From the NCBI GenBank assembly GCA_002435865.1, contig DIWV01000014.1, positions 12,160 through 76,159 on the forward strand: a stretch of DNA of 64,000 nt. The letters run 5' to 3'. Shown piece by piece: positions 43,500-51,777 of the stretch. Origin of the DNA: Cloacimonetes bacterium UBA6097. Lineage in GTDB: Bacteria; Cloacimonadota; Cloacimonadia; Cloacimonadales; Cloacimonadaceae. The notes beneath the pieces were generated by a model that was not told the DNA's origin, ran no database searches, and saw nothing but the letters and a program-made list of their open reading frames with translations. How positions within the stretch are numbered: position 1 is the first letter of the stretch; every line of letters begins with the position of its first letter. The position numbers and the translations under genes were made by a program.

Positions 43500-44546
43500 A
43501 TGAGCAAAGTACTTTATATTGAAGATGAACTGACAAAGAATATCCCGACCTTAAAGAGATTTTTTGCTCCCATTTTAGCGAGCAGGAACTTGTTGAAGCA
43601 GTTTATTGAGATAGAGGACAGCAAACAGATATTTAACCGGGATATTGTCAGGATTTGCAACAAAGCTACAGAGCTTGATGTTGTTTACAAGTTTTCGATA
43701 GCCCTGGATAAAATCGTTCATCATCACTTGGATTATGACCTGATAATTATCGACAGGGATCTCTCCACTTATGATTATTCGAAAGACTGGGAAGGAATCA
43801 AGGCAGACTTAAAATTTTTGAGTCTTAGTGATCCGGTGGATAATCCGGCAGAATATCATGGAAAAGAGGGTGACCTGCTTTTACTGATACTTTTGAGGAT
43901 AGATCAGACTTACAGGGATAAGGTTTATTTTCTGGCAAAAAATAGTAAAGACATAGTAAAAAGCTCTGTTGAACTGGAAACTATAATCAATATTACTCAT
44001 TTTTCCACGAACAGAATCCTGGAAAAAGGCACTGATGATGAATATGCAATCAGTCATATTATTGCCGACCTACCTACCTTTTCCATTCAAAATAAGTATA
44101 AGGAACAATGCGATATCCTAAGGAAACAATTCTCAGAAGAAGAAGTTAACCAGTTTATCTCCATTGTTAAATTATCATATAACATTGAAAACAAAATTGT
44201 CTTCCTGCAGAAATTACGACCCCTAACAGAGAGATTTCTTGTGACTTTGGCAAATCAAATCAACGATAAAAAAGCCAGATACTGGGATAAGTACCACGGC
44301 AATGTCAGTTTGCAGGAAAAGGATTTTATTAATAGCCTGGATGAAATCAATAACAGGCATAAAATCGGTTATAACAAAAACATCCGCCAATGCCTGTATT
44401 CACTGTGGCAGATTCCCAGTGATTTTGCCAACCATACTTCAGGGAATCCTGATGATATTACTATTTATACAATTACCGCTATGCTGAATCAATTGTGTGA
44501 TGTGATTTTGTGGTTTGACAGGGCAATGGAGAATCTGAAGAAGTAA
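43500..44546 (+). CDS. Receiver-like protein with unknown C-terminal helical domain
   Basis: A 348-residue protein. It opens like a response-regulator receiver: VLYIEDE (acidic triad at residues 8-10), then YDLIIIDRDLS with D85 in the phosphoacceptor position, and VYFLAKNSKDI near 150 in place of the Ser/Thr and Lys blocks. The segment between D85 and the last block is about 60 residues longer than usual, so the fold is atypical. The remaining 190 residues are helical with a conserved-looking end (SDFANHTSGNPDD, then FDRAMENLKK) that recalls HEPN-like or abortive-infection C-termini only weakly. No kinase gene is near. GGAGAGG precedes the ATG. Confidence 0.55.
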   Translation: MSKVLYIEDELTKNIPTLKRFFAPILASRNLLKQFIEIEDSKQIFNRDIVRICNKATELDVVYKFSIALDKIVHHHLDYDLIIIDRDLSTYDYSKDWEGIKADLKFLSLSDPVDNPAEYHGKEGDLLLLILLRIDQTYRDKVYFLAKNSKDIVKSSVELETIINITHFSTNRILEKGTDDEYAISHIIADLPTFSIQNKYKEQCDILRKQFSEEEVNQFISIVKLSYNIENKIVFLQKLRPLTERFLVTLANQINDKKARYWDKYHGNVSLQEKDFINSLDEINNRHKIGYNKNIRQCLYSLWQIPSDFANHTSGNPDDITIYTITAMLNQLCDVILWFDRAMENLKK

Positions 44547-44552
44547 AAAAGA

Positions 44553-44582
44553 AAGGCTGTCCGTTACCGGGCAGCCTTTTTG
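44553..44582. terminator. Bidirectional terminator between convergent genes
   Basis: AAGGCTGTCC and GGGCAGCCTT form the stem (44553-44578), with T-rich tails on both strands. It serves the receiver-like gene on the plus strand and zinc-ribbon copy 1 on the minus strand. Confidence 0.85.
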
Positions 44583-44604
44583 TTATATGTTTTAGCAAAT
44601 TAAA

Positions 44605-44784
44605 TTAATATTCGCGTCTTCCATATCCTCTTTCAGAATTTCTCTGCTGCTTGTGAGCTCTGCGGCAATCAGGGCAACGCTGAGGTTCGTTGGTTAGTCC
44701 TTTTTCCTGGTAGAAGGTCTGTTCGCCTTCCGTGAAGATGAATTCTTTGCTGCAATCTTTGCAGGTTAAGTTTTTGTCAACCAT
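44605..44784 (-). CDS. Small zinc-ribbon protein, copy 1
   Basis: A 59-residue protein starting MVDKNLTCKDCSKEFIFTEG. Two CxxC knuckles (C8/C11 and C37/C40, in TCKDC and RCPDC) define a treble-clef or zinc-ribbon domain of the zf-trcl type. The tail is basic and glycine-rich (KQQRNSERGYGRREY), resembling nucleic-acid binding tails. The middle QTFYQEKGL is conserved in all three copies. It has its own leader and terminator. The function of this family is unknown, and nucleic-acid or ribosome binding is only inferred from the tail. ATG 44784 is aligned with the other copies by a shared GGAGACC ribosome site 3 nt upstream. Confidence 0.85.
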   Translation of the reverse strand: MVDKNLTCKDCSKEFIFTEGEQTFYQEKGLTNEPQRCPDCRRAHKQQRNSERGYGRREY

Positions 44785-44908
44785 TATGGTCTCCTTTTTT
44801 TTCGGGATTTAAGCACTCTGTGTAGCATCCCGAATCATTTGGGAGACATTGCAAGAAATGTTAAATCGCATTTGTATCACTTTTTTGCTGACAGCGATTA
44901 TCTGTCAA
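44785..44908 (-). promoter_or_regulatory. Structured leader of zinc-ribbon copy 1
   Basis: TTGACA (44903-44908) is conserved in all copies about 120 nt before the ATG, though I find no clear -10. A conserved GATTTAACAT block follows. Next comes a hairpin pairing CGGGAT with ATCCCG (44827-44832 with 44803-44808) just before the ribosome site. The loop side carries TGCTTAAATCCC, as in the other copies. Confidence 0.6.
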
Positions 44909-45002
44909 CACATATAATATAATCCAATTTATTATTTTGCAAAGAGATATATTAATTTTGCCATAAACTGGAAGAAGGGTTTTTTAAATCAAAGGAAAAA
45001 AA

Positions 45003-45028
45003 CAGGCTGCCCGGTTAAAAGCAGCCTT
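45003..45028 (-). terminator. Terminator of zinc-ribbon copy 2
   Basis: AGGCTGC (45004-45010) pairs with GCAGCCT (45021-45027). On the minus strand a TGTTTTTTT tail follows. Confidence 0.85.
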
Positions 45029-45054
45029 TCAGTTAGTTGGGTTAAAAAACTAAA

Positions 45055-45234
45055 TTAATAGTCGCGTCTGCCAAATCCTCTGTTAGAGTTTCTTTGCTGT
45101 TTGCGAGCTTTACGGCAATCGGGACAACGTTGTGGTTCGTTTTGTAATCCCTTTTCCTGGTAGAAAGTCTGTTCGCCTTCTGTAAAGACGAATTCCTGGT
45201 TGCAGTCTTTGCAGACTAAGGTTTTGTCGGGCAT
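45055..45234 (-). CDS. Small zinc-ribbon protein, copy 2
   Basis: A 59-residue paralogue of copy 1 starting MPDKTLVCKDCNQEFVFTEG, with the same two CxxC pairs (C8/C11, C37/C40) and a basic tail (KARKQQRNSNRGFGRRDY). An ATG lies 3 nt further upstream (45237), but alignment of the three ribosome sites (GGAGACC, 3 nt, ATG) selects 45234. Like its neighbours it is monocistronic, with leader and terminator. Confidence 0.85.
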   Translation of the reverse strand: MPDKTLVCKDCNQEFVFTEGEQTFYQEKGLQNEPQRCPDCRKARKQQRNSNRGFGRRDY

Positions 45235-45361
45235 CATGGTCTCCTATGTTTTTTTCGGGATTTAAGCATTCAGGGTTGAGGAATCCCGAAAAAAAGGAAA
45301 CCGACTCAAGGATGTTAAATCACAGTTAGTAAAACTTTTTAAGATAATTATTTTCTGTCAA
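45235..45361 (-). promoter_or_regulatory. Structured leader of zinc-ribbon copy 2
   Basis: The order is the same as in copy 1: TTGACA (45356-45361), GATTTAACAT, then a hairpin CGGGATT/AATCCCG (45282-45288 with 45256-45262), and GGAGACC. Loop sequence differs between copies except for the TGCTTAAATCCC side. Confidence 0.6.
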
Positions 45362-45400
45362 TTTATTTTTTTATTTTGACGGAAGTATTTTGTAAACACA

Positions 45401-45430
45401 AAAAAAAAGACTGCCCTAAAAGAGCAGTCT
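45401..45430 (-). terminator. Terminator of zinc-ribbon copy 3
   Basis: GACTGC (45409-45414) pairs with GCAGTC (45424-45429), followed on the minus strand by nine T. The stem differs from the GGCTGC stems of copies 1 and 2 by paired changes. Confidence 0.85.
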
Positions 45431-45461
45431 GATTGTTATATGTTTAAGCAAGTTTTATTGA

Positions 45462-45641
45462 TTAATACTCGCGTCTACCATATCCACGGTTTGAATTTCT
45501 TTGTTGCTTGCGAGCTTTGCGGCAATCGGGGCAACGCATTGGTTCGTTCTGTAGACCTTTTTCTTGATAAAAAGTCTGTTCGCCTTCTGTGAAGATGAAT
45601 TCCTGGCTGCAATCTTTGCAGACTAATGTTTTGTCGGCCAT
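45462..45641 (-). CDS. Small zinc-ribbon protein, copy 3
   Basis: A 59-residue paralogue starting MADKTLVCKDCSQEFIFTEG, with C8/C11 and C37/C40 and the tail KARKQQRNSNRGYGRREY. It differs from copy 2 at few positions and is the most upstream unit in the direction of transcription. All three units point the same way, and their starts are 450 and 407 nt apart, as expected of tandem duplication of a whole transcription unit. Confidence 0.85.
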   Translation of the reverse strand: MADKTLVCKDCSQEFIFTEGEQTFYQEKGLQNEPMRCPDCRKARKQQRNSNRGYGRREY

Positions 45642-45771
45642 AACGGTCTCCTAGGTTTAATTTTGGGATTTAAGCAATCTGTGTCAGGGCTGCCCAAATT
45701 AAACGGGAACCGGTTCATGGAATGTTAAATCGCAATAAAGAACTTTTTTTCATACAGTTATATTCTGTCAA
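45642..45771 (-). promoter_or_regulatory. Structured leader of zinc-ribbon copy 3
   Basis: TTGACA (45766-45771), GATTTAACAT, then a stem of different sequence: TTTAATTTGGG with CCCAAAATTAAA (45693-45703 with 45656-45667, one bulge). The stem position matches copies 1 and 2 although its bases differ, and TGCTTAAATCCC is retained. Confidence 0.6.
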
Positions 45772-45799
45772 CAGATATATTTTTTGGGGGCTGTTTATT

Positions 45800-47086
45800 C
45801 TAAAAAAGGAAATATCTGAGATAGATATAAAGAGTGGAAATCAGCAAAGAAACAAAAGTTACAACAAAGCTTAAACGCATGTACTTCCAGAAAGATATTG
45901 GAATACCATTTCTTTTGGCAATGCCTATTGATACGATATTGGCAGCAGCGCCGATGATAGTTCCATTACCACCCAGGCAGCTTCCCAAAGCCAGTGCCCA
46001 CCACATGGGGTTCATGGTTATGGTATTAAAACTAGCAGCCATGCTTTTTATCATTGGTATCATTGTGGCAACAAAAGGAACACTCCCCATTATAGAAGAC
46101 ATTAATCCAGAAACCCAGACCATTGCTATTGAAGCTACTTTGAAATTACTGTTGGTAAGTTTTACCAGGAACGGAGCAGCAATTTTTATCAGTCCGGATT
46201 CATTCAAGCCGCCTACAATCATAAACAGACCCATGAAAAAGAACAGTGAAACCCAATCTATGGATTTGGTGATAATTTGTTCCACTTCCTTTCTGTTACT
46301 CATTATCAATAACACAAGGGCTGAAGTCATGGCAATAGTCGAAGAACTGAAATGAATTATATCCTGAACAATAAAGCCGACCATAAGTATGAAGATAACA
46401 ATGACAGATTTCCATAAAAGAGCTTTATTGGTAATCAACAGTTTGTCGTTGTATTCCATAATCCTGGCTTTTCTCTGGTTGCTTACATGCATGTGTTTGT
46501 GATAGGTGAGATAGATTATAAGCAGGCTGACAATAGTTATAATAATGATAACAGGGGTTAGATTATAGACAAAGTCAATGAATGACAAGCCGTTAGCACT
46601 TCCAATCAGGATATTGGGAGGGTCGCCAATCAGGGTAGCTGTTCCGCCGATATTTGAAGCTAAAACCTGCGTAATTATAAAGGGTACAGGCGTAATGCCC
46701 AGTTCACTGGCTATCAGGATATTAACAGGGATTAAAATAATGACTGTGGTTACATTATCCAATATAGCAGAAATTGCAGCAGTGACGCAAAACATCATCA
46801 GCATTATGCGGATTGGACTGCCTTTGGCAATCTTGGCTGTTTTTATAGCTATGTATTGAAAAACTCCCGTTTCTTTTACCACACCCATGATAATCATCAT
46901 TCCTATCAAAAGGAAGATTACATTCCAGTCAATATAACTAAACGCAATATGCTGAGGCATTACCTGGAAAATGACTACAAGAAATCCACCCAATAGGACA
47001 ATAGTCATTTTGTTAATCCATTCTGTTATGATAAAGAAATAAGTCAGAAGGAATATAACAAGGGCAATTACCATTTCCAGCATCAT
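45800..47086 (-). CDS. ArsB/NhaD-type ion transporter, paralogue 2
   Basis: A 428-residue permease with about 11-12 helices, of the ion-transporter superfamily that includes ArsB, NhaD and SLC13. Signatures are AISAILDNVTTVIILIPVNI near residue 108, SNIGGTATLIGDPPNILIGS near 147-166 (first re-entrant loop), FFFMGLFMIVGGLNESGL near 288, and GGNGTIIGAAANIVSIG near 376 (second loop). The ion cannot be told; Na+/H+ exchange or arsenite efflux are typical. It is the last gene of a three-gene operon and 21 nt from its paralogue. Confidence 0.82.
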   Translation of the reverse strand: MMLEMVIALVIFLLTYFFIITEWINKMTIVLLGGFLVVIFQVMPQHIAFSYIDWNVIFLLIGMMIIMGVVKETGVFQYIAIKTAKIAKGSPIRIMLMMFCVTAAISAILDNVTTVIILIPVNILIASELGITPVPFIITQVLASNIGGTATLIGDPPNILIGSANGLSFIDFVYNLTPVIIIITIVSLLIIYLTYHKHMHVSNQRKARIMEYNDKLLITNKALLWKSVIVIFILMVGFIVQDIIHFSSSTIAMTSALVLLIMSNRKEVEQIITKSIDWVSLFFFMGLFMIVGGLNESGLIKIAAPFLVKLTNSNFKVASIAMVWVSGLMSSIMGSVPFVATMIPMIKSMAASFNTITMNPMWWALALGSCLGGNGTIIGAAANIVSIGIAKRNGIPISFWKYMRLSFVVTFVSLLISTLYIYLRYFLF

Positions 47087-47107
47087 GAGCGTATCACCTT
47101 AATTCAT

Positions 47108-48412
47108 TTAATGGAAAAAATATCTTAGATAGATATACAGAGTAGAAATCACCAAAGAAACCACGGTTAAAATGATACTGTATTTGGTAAACAGCCAGAA
47201 CGATATGGGATGTCCGCTTTTCTTGGCAATACCTACTGATATGATATTAGCTGAAGCTCCAATCATAGTACCATTACCGCCTAAACAAGATCCCAGAGCC
47301 AATGACCACCACAAAGGATGAATCGAAACGCCACCGAAACTGGAAGCCATATCCTTAATCAAAGGAATCATCGTGGCTACAAAAGGTATGTTATCGATAA
47401 CAGCTGACAGAAATCCTGCAAACCAAACCATTGCCAGAGAAGTAAGTTTCAGATTTGAATGAGTTGCTGTTAAAATAAAACGTGCTACAATATCCAGAAT
47501 ACCGGTTTCCTTTAATCCTCCTACAATCATAAAGAGACCGACAAAAAAGAAAAGAGAGACCCAATCCACAGATTTTGACATGATATGTTCCACTTCCTTG
47601 CGGTTGCTCATTATCAAAATCACCAAAGCTGCAATGATAGCAATAGTACCGGAAGTTAGCTCAAGCAATTCCTGGGTGGTAAAGCCAATTAATAACAAAC
47701 CTATTACAATCAGAATCCGCCTAAGCAACTTTCGGTTGGTAATTAAATTGCTGGTGTCAAACTCCATGAGTTTTGCTCTTTTTGTATTGTTCACCTGCAT
47801 TGTATTCCTGAAAAGCAATGTAATAACCAATAGACTCACTAAAGTTATCACAATAATAACTGGTGTTAAGTTTATCAGGAAATCCAGAAAAGTAAGCTCT
47901 GTAGCGCTGCCAATCATGATATTGGGAGGATCTCCAATCAAAGTGGCAGTACCGCCTATGTTGGAAGCTACAGCCTGGGTGATGACAAAAGGAATAGGGG
48001 AGATACCCAATTCACTGGCAATTAGTATATTGACCGGAACTATGATCATTACAGTGGTAACATTATCTAACAGGGCTGAAATGGTGGCTGTAATAACAAA
48101 CATGAATAACATAATACGTAAAGGATTTCCTTTAGCAAACTGGGCTGTTTTTATCGCTATGTATTGGAACACACCCGTATCTCTGAGTACACCCATGATT
48201 ATCATCATACCAATCAGAAGAAAAATCACATTCCAGTCTATGTATGTTAAAGCTATGTCCTGGGTAAATACTTTGCCGCTTTTTGTCATAACATGGCACA
48301 AGATAATTAAGAAACCGCCTAAGAGGGCAATGGTCATTTTATTGACCCATTCTGTAATGATAAACATATATGTCAAAACAAAGATAAATAAGACAAGAAT
48401 CATTGAAAACAT
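47108..48412 (-). CDS. ArsB/NhaD-type ion transporter, paralogue 1
   Basis: A 434-residue permease clearly paralogous to the next gene over its whole length: TISALLDNVTTVMIIVPVNI, SNIGGTATLIGDPPNIMIGS, FFFVGLFMIVGGLKETGI and GGNGTMIGASANIISVG. Several neutral differences in loops suggest an old duplication. It begins at the stop codon of the PTS-IIA/CBS gene (TGATG), so expression is coupled to that regulator. Confidence 0.82.
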   Translation of the reverse strand: MFSMILVLFIFVLTYMFIITEWVNKMTIALLGGFLIILCHVMTKSGKVFTQDIALTYIDWNVIFLLIGMMIIMGVLRDTGVFQYIAIKTAQFAKGNPLRIMLFMFVITATISALLDNVTTVMIIVPVNILIASELGISPIPFVITQAVASNIGGTATLIGDPPNIMIGSATELTFLDFLINLTPVIIVITLVSLLVITLLFRNTMQVNNTKRAKLMEFDTSNLITNRKLLRRILIVIGLLLIGFTTQELLELTSGTIAIIAALVILIMSNRKEVEHIMSKSVDWVSLFFFVGLFMIVGGLKETGILDIVARFILTATHSNLKLTSLAMVWFAGFLSAVIDNIPFVATMIPLIKDMASSFGGVSIHPLWWSLALGSCLGGNGTMIGASANIISVGIAKKSGHPISFWLFTKYSIILTVVSLVISTLYIYLRYFFH

Positions 48413-49311
48413 CAGGCTCTGACCACCTTGCGATAGATATCCATGGCAGTGATAACGCCCACTACTTTCTTGTCCTTGACTACACTGAAATATTGCTTGT
48501 TTTGCTGTATCATTTCAAAAACAGCTTCTATAATGGAGAAATCGGGCTTCATATTCTTTTCTGGATGAAGCATAACATCTTTTACCAGCACCTTTTCTTC
48601 TTCATTATAAAGACGTTCAAAAGGTTCGAAATTACGGAGAAAATTTAAATTGTCTATCATTAGCATGAAATCCGGCAGGCTTATTTTTAAATACCTGAGG
48701 ATATTAATTTCTCCTACCCAGTCTCCATTATCATCGACTACAGGTAAGAAGTGGATTCGATTTTCATTCATAATAACTGCTGCAGACTTGAGAGTTTCAT
48801 TTTGATTAATGACGTGGGGATTTGGAGTCATTACATCTGAGACAATTACTTCATCTTTAACTTTAATAGCTGCATCTTTGATATGATTGATAAAGGCATG
48901 CGCATCCTTTGCGTCCAATAATGTTTTAAAAAGCTCCTTATCCTTGGAAATTCTCATAAAAGCAGCAACAACATTGAGATACAGGCTGGATACATTTTTA
49001 TCAGTCAGGATTAAGATATAGATTTTTACTTCCTGTTCATTATCCACTATTGGTTTGCGTGGTATGCAAACTGCAATAATAGTATCATCCAAACCATCAA
49101 TCCTGACATGTGGGATAGCCATTCCGGTCGGATAAACTGTGGGAGATTCTGCTTCACGTTTAATAACCAAATCCATAATACGTTCAGAACAATTCTTGAA
49201 TTTAAATGAAGCACAGATTTTATCTATAAGTGTTTTAAGAATTTGCTCTTTAGTGAGCTCCCTGTCTTCATAATAAATTAATTTGGGATTTAATAAACTT
49301 GTCAATTGCAT
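48412..49311 (-). CDS. PTS IIA-type domain fused to a CBS pair, regulator of the transporters
   Basis: A 299-residue cytoplasmic protein. Residues 1-150 match the fructose/nitrogen-type PTS IIA domain, with the phosphorylatable His in GMAIPHVRIDGLDDTI near residue 67. Residues 155-299 form two CBS domains (VSDVMTPNPHVI near 155, HFLPVVDDNGDWVGEINIL near 184, VKDVMLHPEKNM near 240, FSVVKDKKVVGVITAMD near 275). It overlaps the first permease gene, so I infer control of transporter activity by phosphorylation state and nucleotide. No other PTS protein is present in the window. Confidence 0.8.
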   Translation of the reverse strand: MQLTSLLNPKLIYYEDRELTKEQILKTLIDKICASFKFKNCSERIMDLVIKREAESPTVYPTGMAIPHVRIDGLDDTIIAVCIPRKPIVDNEQEVKIYILILTDKNVSSLYLNVVAAFMRISKDKELFKTLLDAKDAHAFINHIKDAAIKVKDEVIVSDVMTPNPHVINQNETLKSAAVIMNENRIHFLPVVDDNGDWVGEINILRYLKISLPDFMLMIDNLNFLRNFEPFERLYNEEEKVLVKDVMLHPEKNMKPDFSIIEAVFEMIQQNKQYFSVVKDKKVVGVITAMDIYRKVVRA

Positions 49312-49336
49312 AATCCACCTCTCAAAAAAACAAAGT

Positions 49337-49420
49337 CATTTAAAGCACCCTGTCATTGAAGTCAACAAAAAATATTGAAAGTCTTTTTATCTTGACGCAT
49401 ACAATATCTTTTCAAATAAT
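49337..49420. promoter_or_regulatory. Divergent promoter pair (transporter operon and kamD operon)
   Basis: Plus strand: TTGACG (49392-49397), 17 nt, AATAAT (49415-49420), 43 nt before kamD. Minus strand: TTGACT (49360-49365), 17 nt, TAAATG (49337-49342), a weak -10, before the PTS-IIA/CBS gene. The two -35 boxes are 26 nt apart. Confidence 0.45.
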
Positions 49421-49462
49421 GATTTTATGTAAAACTGGCAAAAAATCTTCCCGGAGGAAAAT

Positions 49463-51022
49463 TTGTTAAAGTTAAACCTGAAGCAGGATTTGGTCATCAG
49501 AGCTAGAAATGCTTGCAGGAATATTGTCGGTTCATTCAGATACTTATTTGATGATTACAGCTCAGTTACAATTGAACGGACTGTTATCAGGTTGATGGGT
49601 ATTGATGGTGCTCTCCAGGATGGAAAACCCTATCCCAATATTATTGTAGATGACTTAAAAAGTAAGTCTGCATTGGGTAAAGGAGCTGTCATGTGGGTAG
49701 TTAACGCAATGACAGCAAGGGGCATGTCTCCTCAGGAAGTGGCGCACGCTGTTGCAACTCTAGGTTTAGACCTTACAAAAATTCCAATTCAATCTAATGA
49801 AGAAATCCATAAGACTTTGAACCAGTATACAGACAAAATGCTTACCCATATCAAAAAGCAAAAGCTTCACCGTGAAAAGATGTTCGAGAAATACGGACCA
49901 AGAAGGATTCCGGCAATTTATGTGATAGTTGCAACCGGTAATATCTATGAAGATGTTACTCAAGCTAAAGCTGCTGCAAGGGAAGGAGCAGACATCATAG
50001 CTGTTATACGTTCCACAGCCCAGTCTTTGCTTGATTACGTTCCCTATGGGGCAACTACGGAAGGTTTTGGCGGCACTTATGCAACCCAGGAAAACTTCAT
50101 GATTATGCGTAAAGCACTGGATGATGTTAGCGAAGAGATTGGCAGATATATCAGTTTAACCAATTATGCGTCAGGTCTTTGTATGCCTGAAATTGCTGCT
50201 ATGGGAGCAATGGAAAGGCTTGATCTGATGCTGAACGATGCTATGTATGGCATTTTATTCAGAGATATCAATCCGCAAAGAACTATTCTGGACCAATACT
50301 TTTCACGTATGATAAATGCGTATGCAGGGATAGAAATTCAGACCGGAGAAGATAATTATCTGACAACGTCGGATGCCATAGAAAAAGCTTATACTGTGAC
50401 AGCATCGCAACTTATAAATGAGCAGTTCGCTCTTCTGAGCGGAATAAGACCGGATAAAATGGGGCTGGGCCATGCCTTTGAAATTAATCCTGATCTGGAA
50501 AATGGATTCTTGTACGAATTAGCACATGCTATGCTTACCAGAGAGCTTTTCCCCAATTCTCCGGTAAAATATATGCCTCCCACTAAATTTGCCTCTGGTA
50601 ATGTATTTAAAACGCATCTGATGGATGCAATGTTTAACTTTGTTGGTCAGTTAACGGGACAGGGTGTCCAATTGCTTGGCATGATGACAGAAGCTATTCA
50701 TACCCCACATTTAGCAGACAGGTCTTTAGCTATTGAGAATGCTCAGTATGTGTTCAACACAATTAAAGACTTAGGAAATGAACTGAATCTTGATAGCAAT
50801 GGGTTTATCAATCAAAGGGCTAATTCAGTTCTCGAAGAAGCAACCCTGTTTTTGGAAAAAGTAGCAGATGAAGGTTTATTGAATGCAATGTCCCATGGCG
50901 AATTTGCAGATATCAAAAGACCTGAACATGGCGGCAAAGGTTTTGATGGGGTCTTCCGTAAAGACATTGGATATATAAATCCTTTCATGGATAGAATGAA
51001 AGCAGAATTGATGCAGTTATGA
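49463..51022 (+). CDS. kamD: Lysine 5,6-aminomutase alpha subunit
   Basis: A 519-residue subunit of the adenosylcobalamin- and PLP-dependent mutase that moves the terminal amino group of D-lysine or beta-lysine. Its length is as in other KamD proteins. Family blocks seen are ADIIAVIRSTAQSLLDYVPY near residues 175-194, TEGFGGTYATQENFMIMRKA near 199-218 and YISLTNYASGLCMPEIA near 230. It starts at TTG 49463 with GGAGGA 5 nt upstream. The beta subunit follows by ATGA overlap. The remaining lysine-fermentation genes (kamA, kdd, kce, kal) are not in the window. Confidence 0.92.
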   Translation: MLKLNLKQDLVIRARNACRNIVGSFRYLFDDYSSVTIERTVIRLMGIDGALQDGKPYPNIIVDDLKSKSALGKGAVMWVVNAMTARGMSPQEVAHAVATLGLDLTKIPIQSNEEIHKTLNQYTDKMLTHIKKQKLHREKMFEKYGPRRIPAIYVIVATGNIYEDVTQAKAAAREGADIIAVIRSTAQSLLDYVPYGATTEGFGGTYATQENFMIMRKALDDVSEEIGRYISLTNYASGLCMPEIAAMGAMERLDLMLNDAMYGILFRDINPQRTILDQYFSRMINAYAGIEIQTGEDNYLTTSDAIEKAYTVTASQLINEQFALLSGIRPDKMGLGHAFEINPDLENGFLYELAHAMLTRELFPNSPVKYMPPTKFASGNVFKTHLMDAMFNFVGQLTGQGVQLLGMMTEAIHTPHLADRSLAIENAQYVFNTIKDLGNELNLDSNGFINQRANSVLEEATLFLEKVADEGLLNAMSHGEFADIKRPEHGGKGFDGVFRKDIGYINPFMDRMKAELMQL

Positions 51023-51777
51023 CTAAAAGCAAAGAAAACATCATCAAACCTTATGGCGATACTTTAAACGACGGGAAGATGCAGCTGTCATTTTCGTTGC
51101 AGGTTAATCCTGATGAAAAAGGCAAGGAAGCTGCAAGACTTCTGCTGAAGAAAATTGGCTTCGACGATATAGACATTTGTGGCGTAAGGGAATTGTATGA
51201 AGGTTTTACACATTTCATAGCTTATGCAAGCACCAGCGCAAGCATAGATTATAGCAAGGTTACTGTTAAAACTGTTGAAACTGAAGTAATGTCTATGGAA
51301 GATACAGATGAGTATATACAAGCGCACATAGGAAGACCTTTAACTGTTTTTGGTGCCTGTATTGAAAGTGATGCACATACTGTTGGGATTGATGCAATCA
51401 TGAATATGAAGGGTTTCAATCATCGCTATGGACTGGAAAGATATAAATACTTTAATGCCATAAATCTTGGAGCACAGGTTAGTTGTGAAGATTTGCTCAA
51501 ACGAGCCAGGGAAGAGAAAGCGGATGCTATCCTTGTTTCCCAGATTGTAACACAAAAGAATATTCATATTAAGAATTTAACACGTTTGATAGAATTGGCA
51601 GAAGCAGAAGGATTGAGAAACAAAATGCTGTTTATCTGCGGAGGTCCCCGTATCAGCCATGAATTAGCTATCGAATTAGGTTATGATGCCGGTTTTGGTA
51701 CAGGCAGCTATGCAACTGATGTGGCTAGTTTTATTGCAATATCCATATCAAACAGGCCGGATGAGAAGGATAGTTAA
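51019..51777 (+). CDS. kamE: Lysine 5,6-aminomutase beta subunit, cobalamin-binding
   Basis: A 252-residue subunit. The cobalamin motif is ESDAHTVGIDAI (D118, H120 and G123, the DxHxxG pattern). The later blocks ILVSQIVTQKN near 177 and ICGGPRISHE near 208 belong to the same Rossmann-like B12 domain. A lysine in RYKYFNAINLGAQV (K143) is close to where PLP is bound in known KamE, and I take it as the likely ligand. It abuts the next gene with no spacer. Confidence 0.92.
   Translation: MTKSKENIIKPYGDTLNDGKMQLSFSLQVNPDEKGKEAARLLLKKIGFDDIDICGVRELYEGFTHFIAYASTSASIDYSKVTVKTVETEVMSMEDTDEYIQAHIGRPLTVFGACIESDAHTVGIDAIMNMKGFNHRYGLERYKYFNAINLGAQVSCEDLLKRAREEKADAILVSQIVTQKNIHIKNLTRLIELAEAEGLRNKMLFICGGPRISHELAIELGYDAGFGTGSYATDVASFIAISISNRPDEKDS

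Noticed and set aside
44801..44832. CIRCE (HrcA) operator in the zinc-ribbon leader because of GAGTGCT
   Set aside because: Only one half-site-like piece occurs, it is not conserved in copies 2 and 3, and no inverted GAGTGCTAA partner is present.
45834..46355. 173-codon plus-strand open frame opposite the second permease
   Set aside because: Shadow of the minus-strand transporter for the same reasons; its sequence is just the antisense of the conserved helices.
47580..48422. 280-codon plus-strand open frame opposite the permease
   Set aside because: The minus strand encodes a clear ArsB/NhaD-type transporter with all family motifs; the plus frame has no ribosome site and arises from hydrophobic codon bias.
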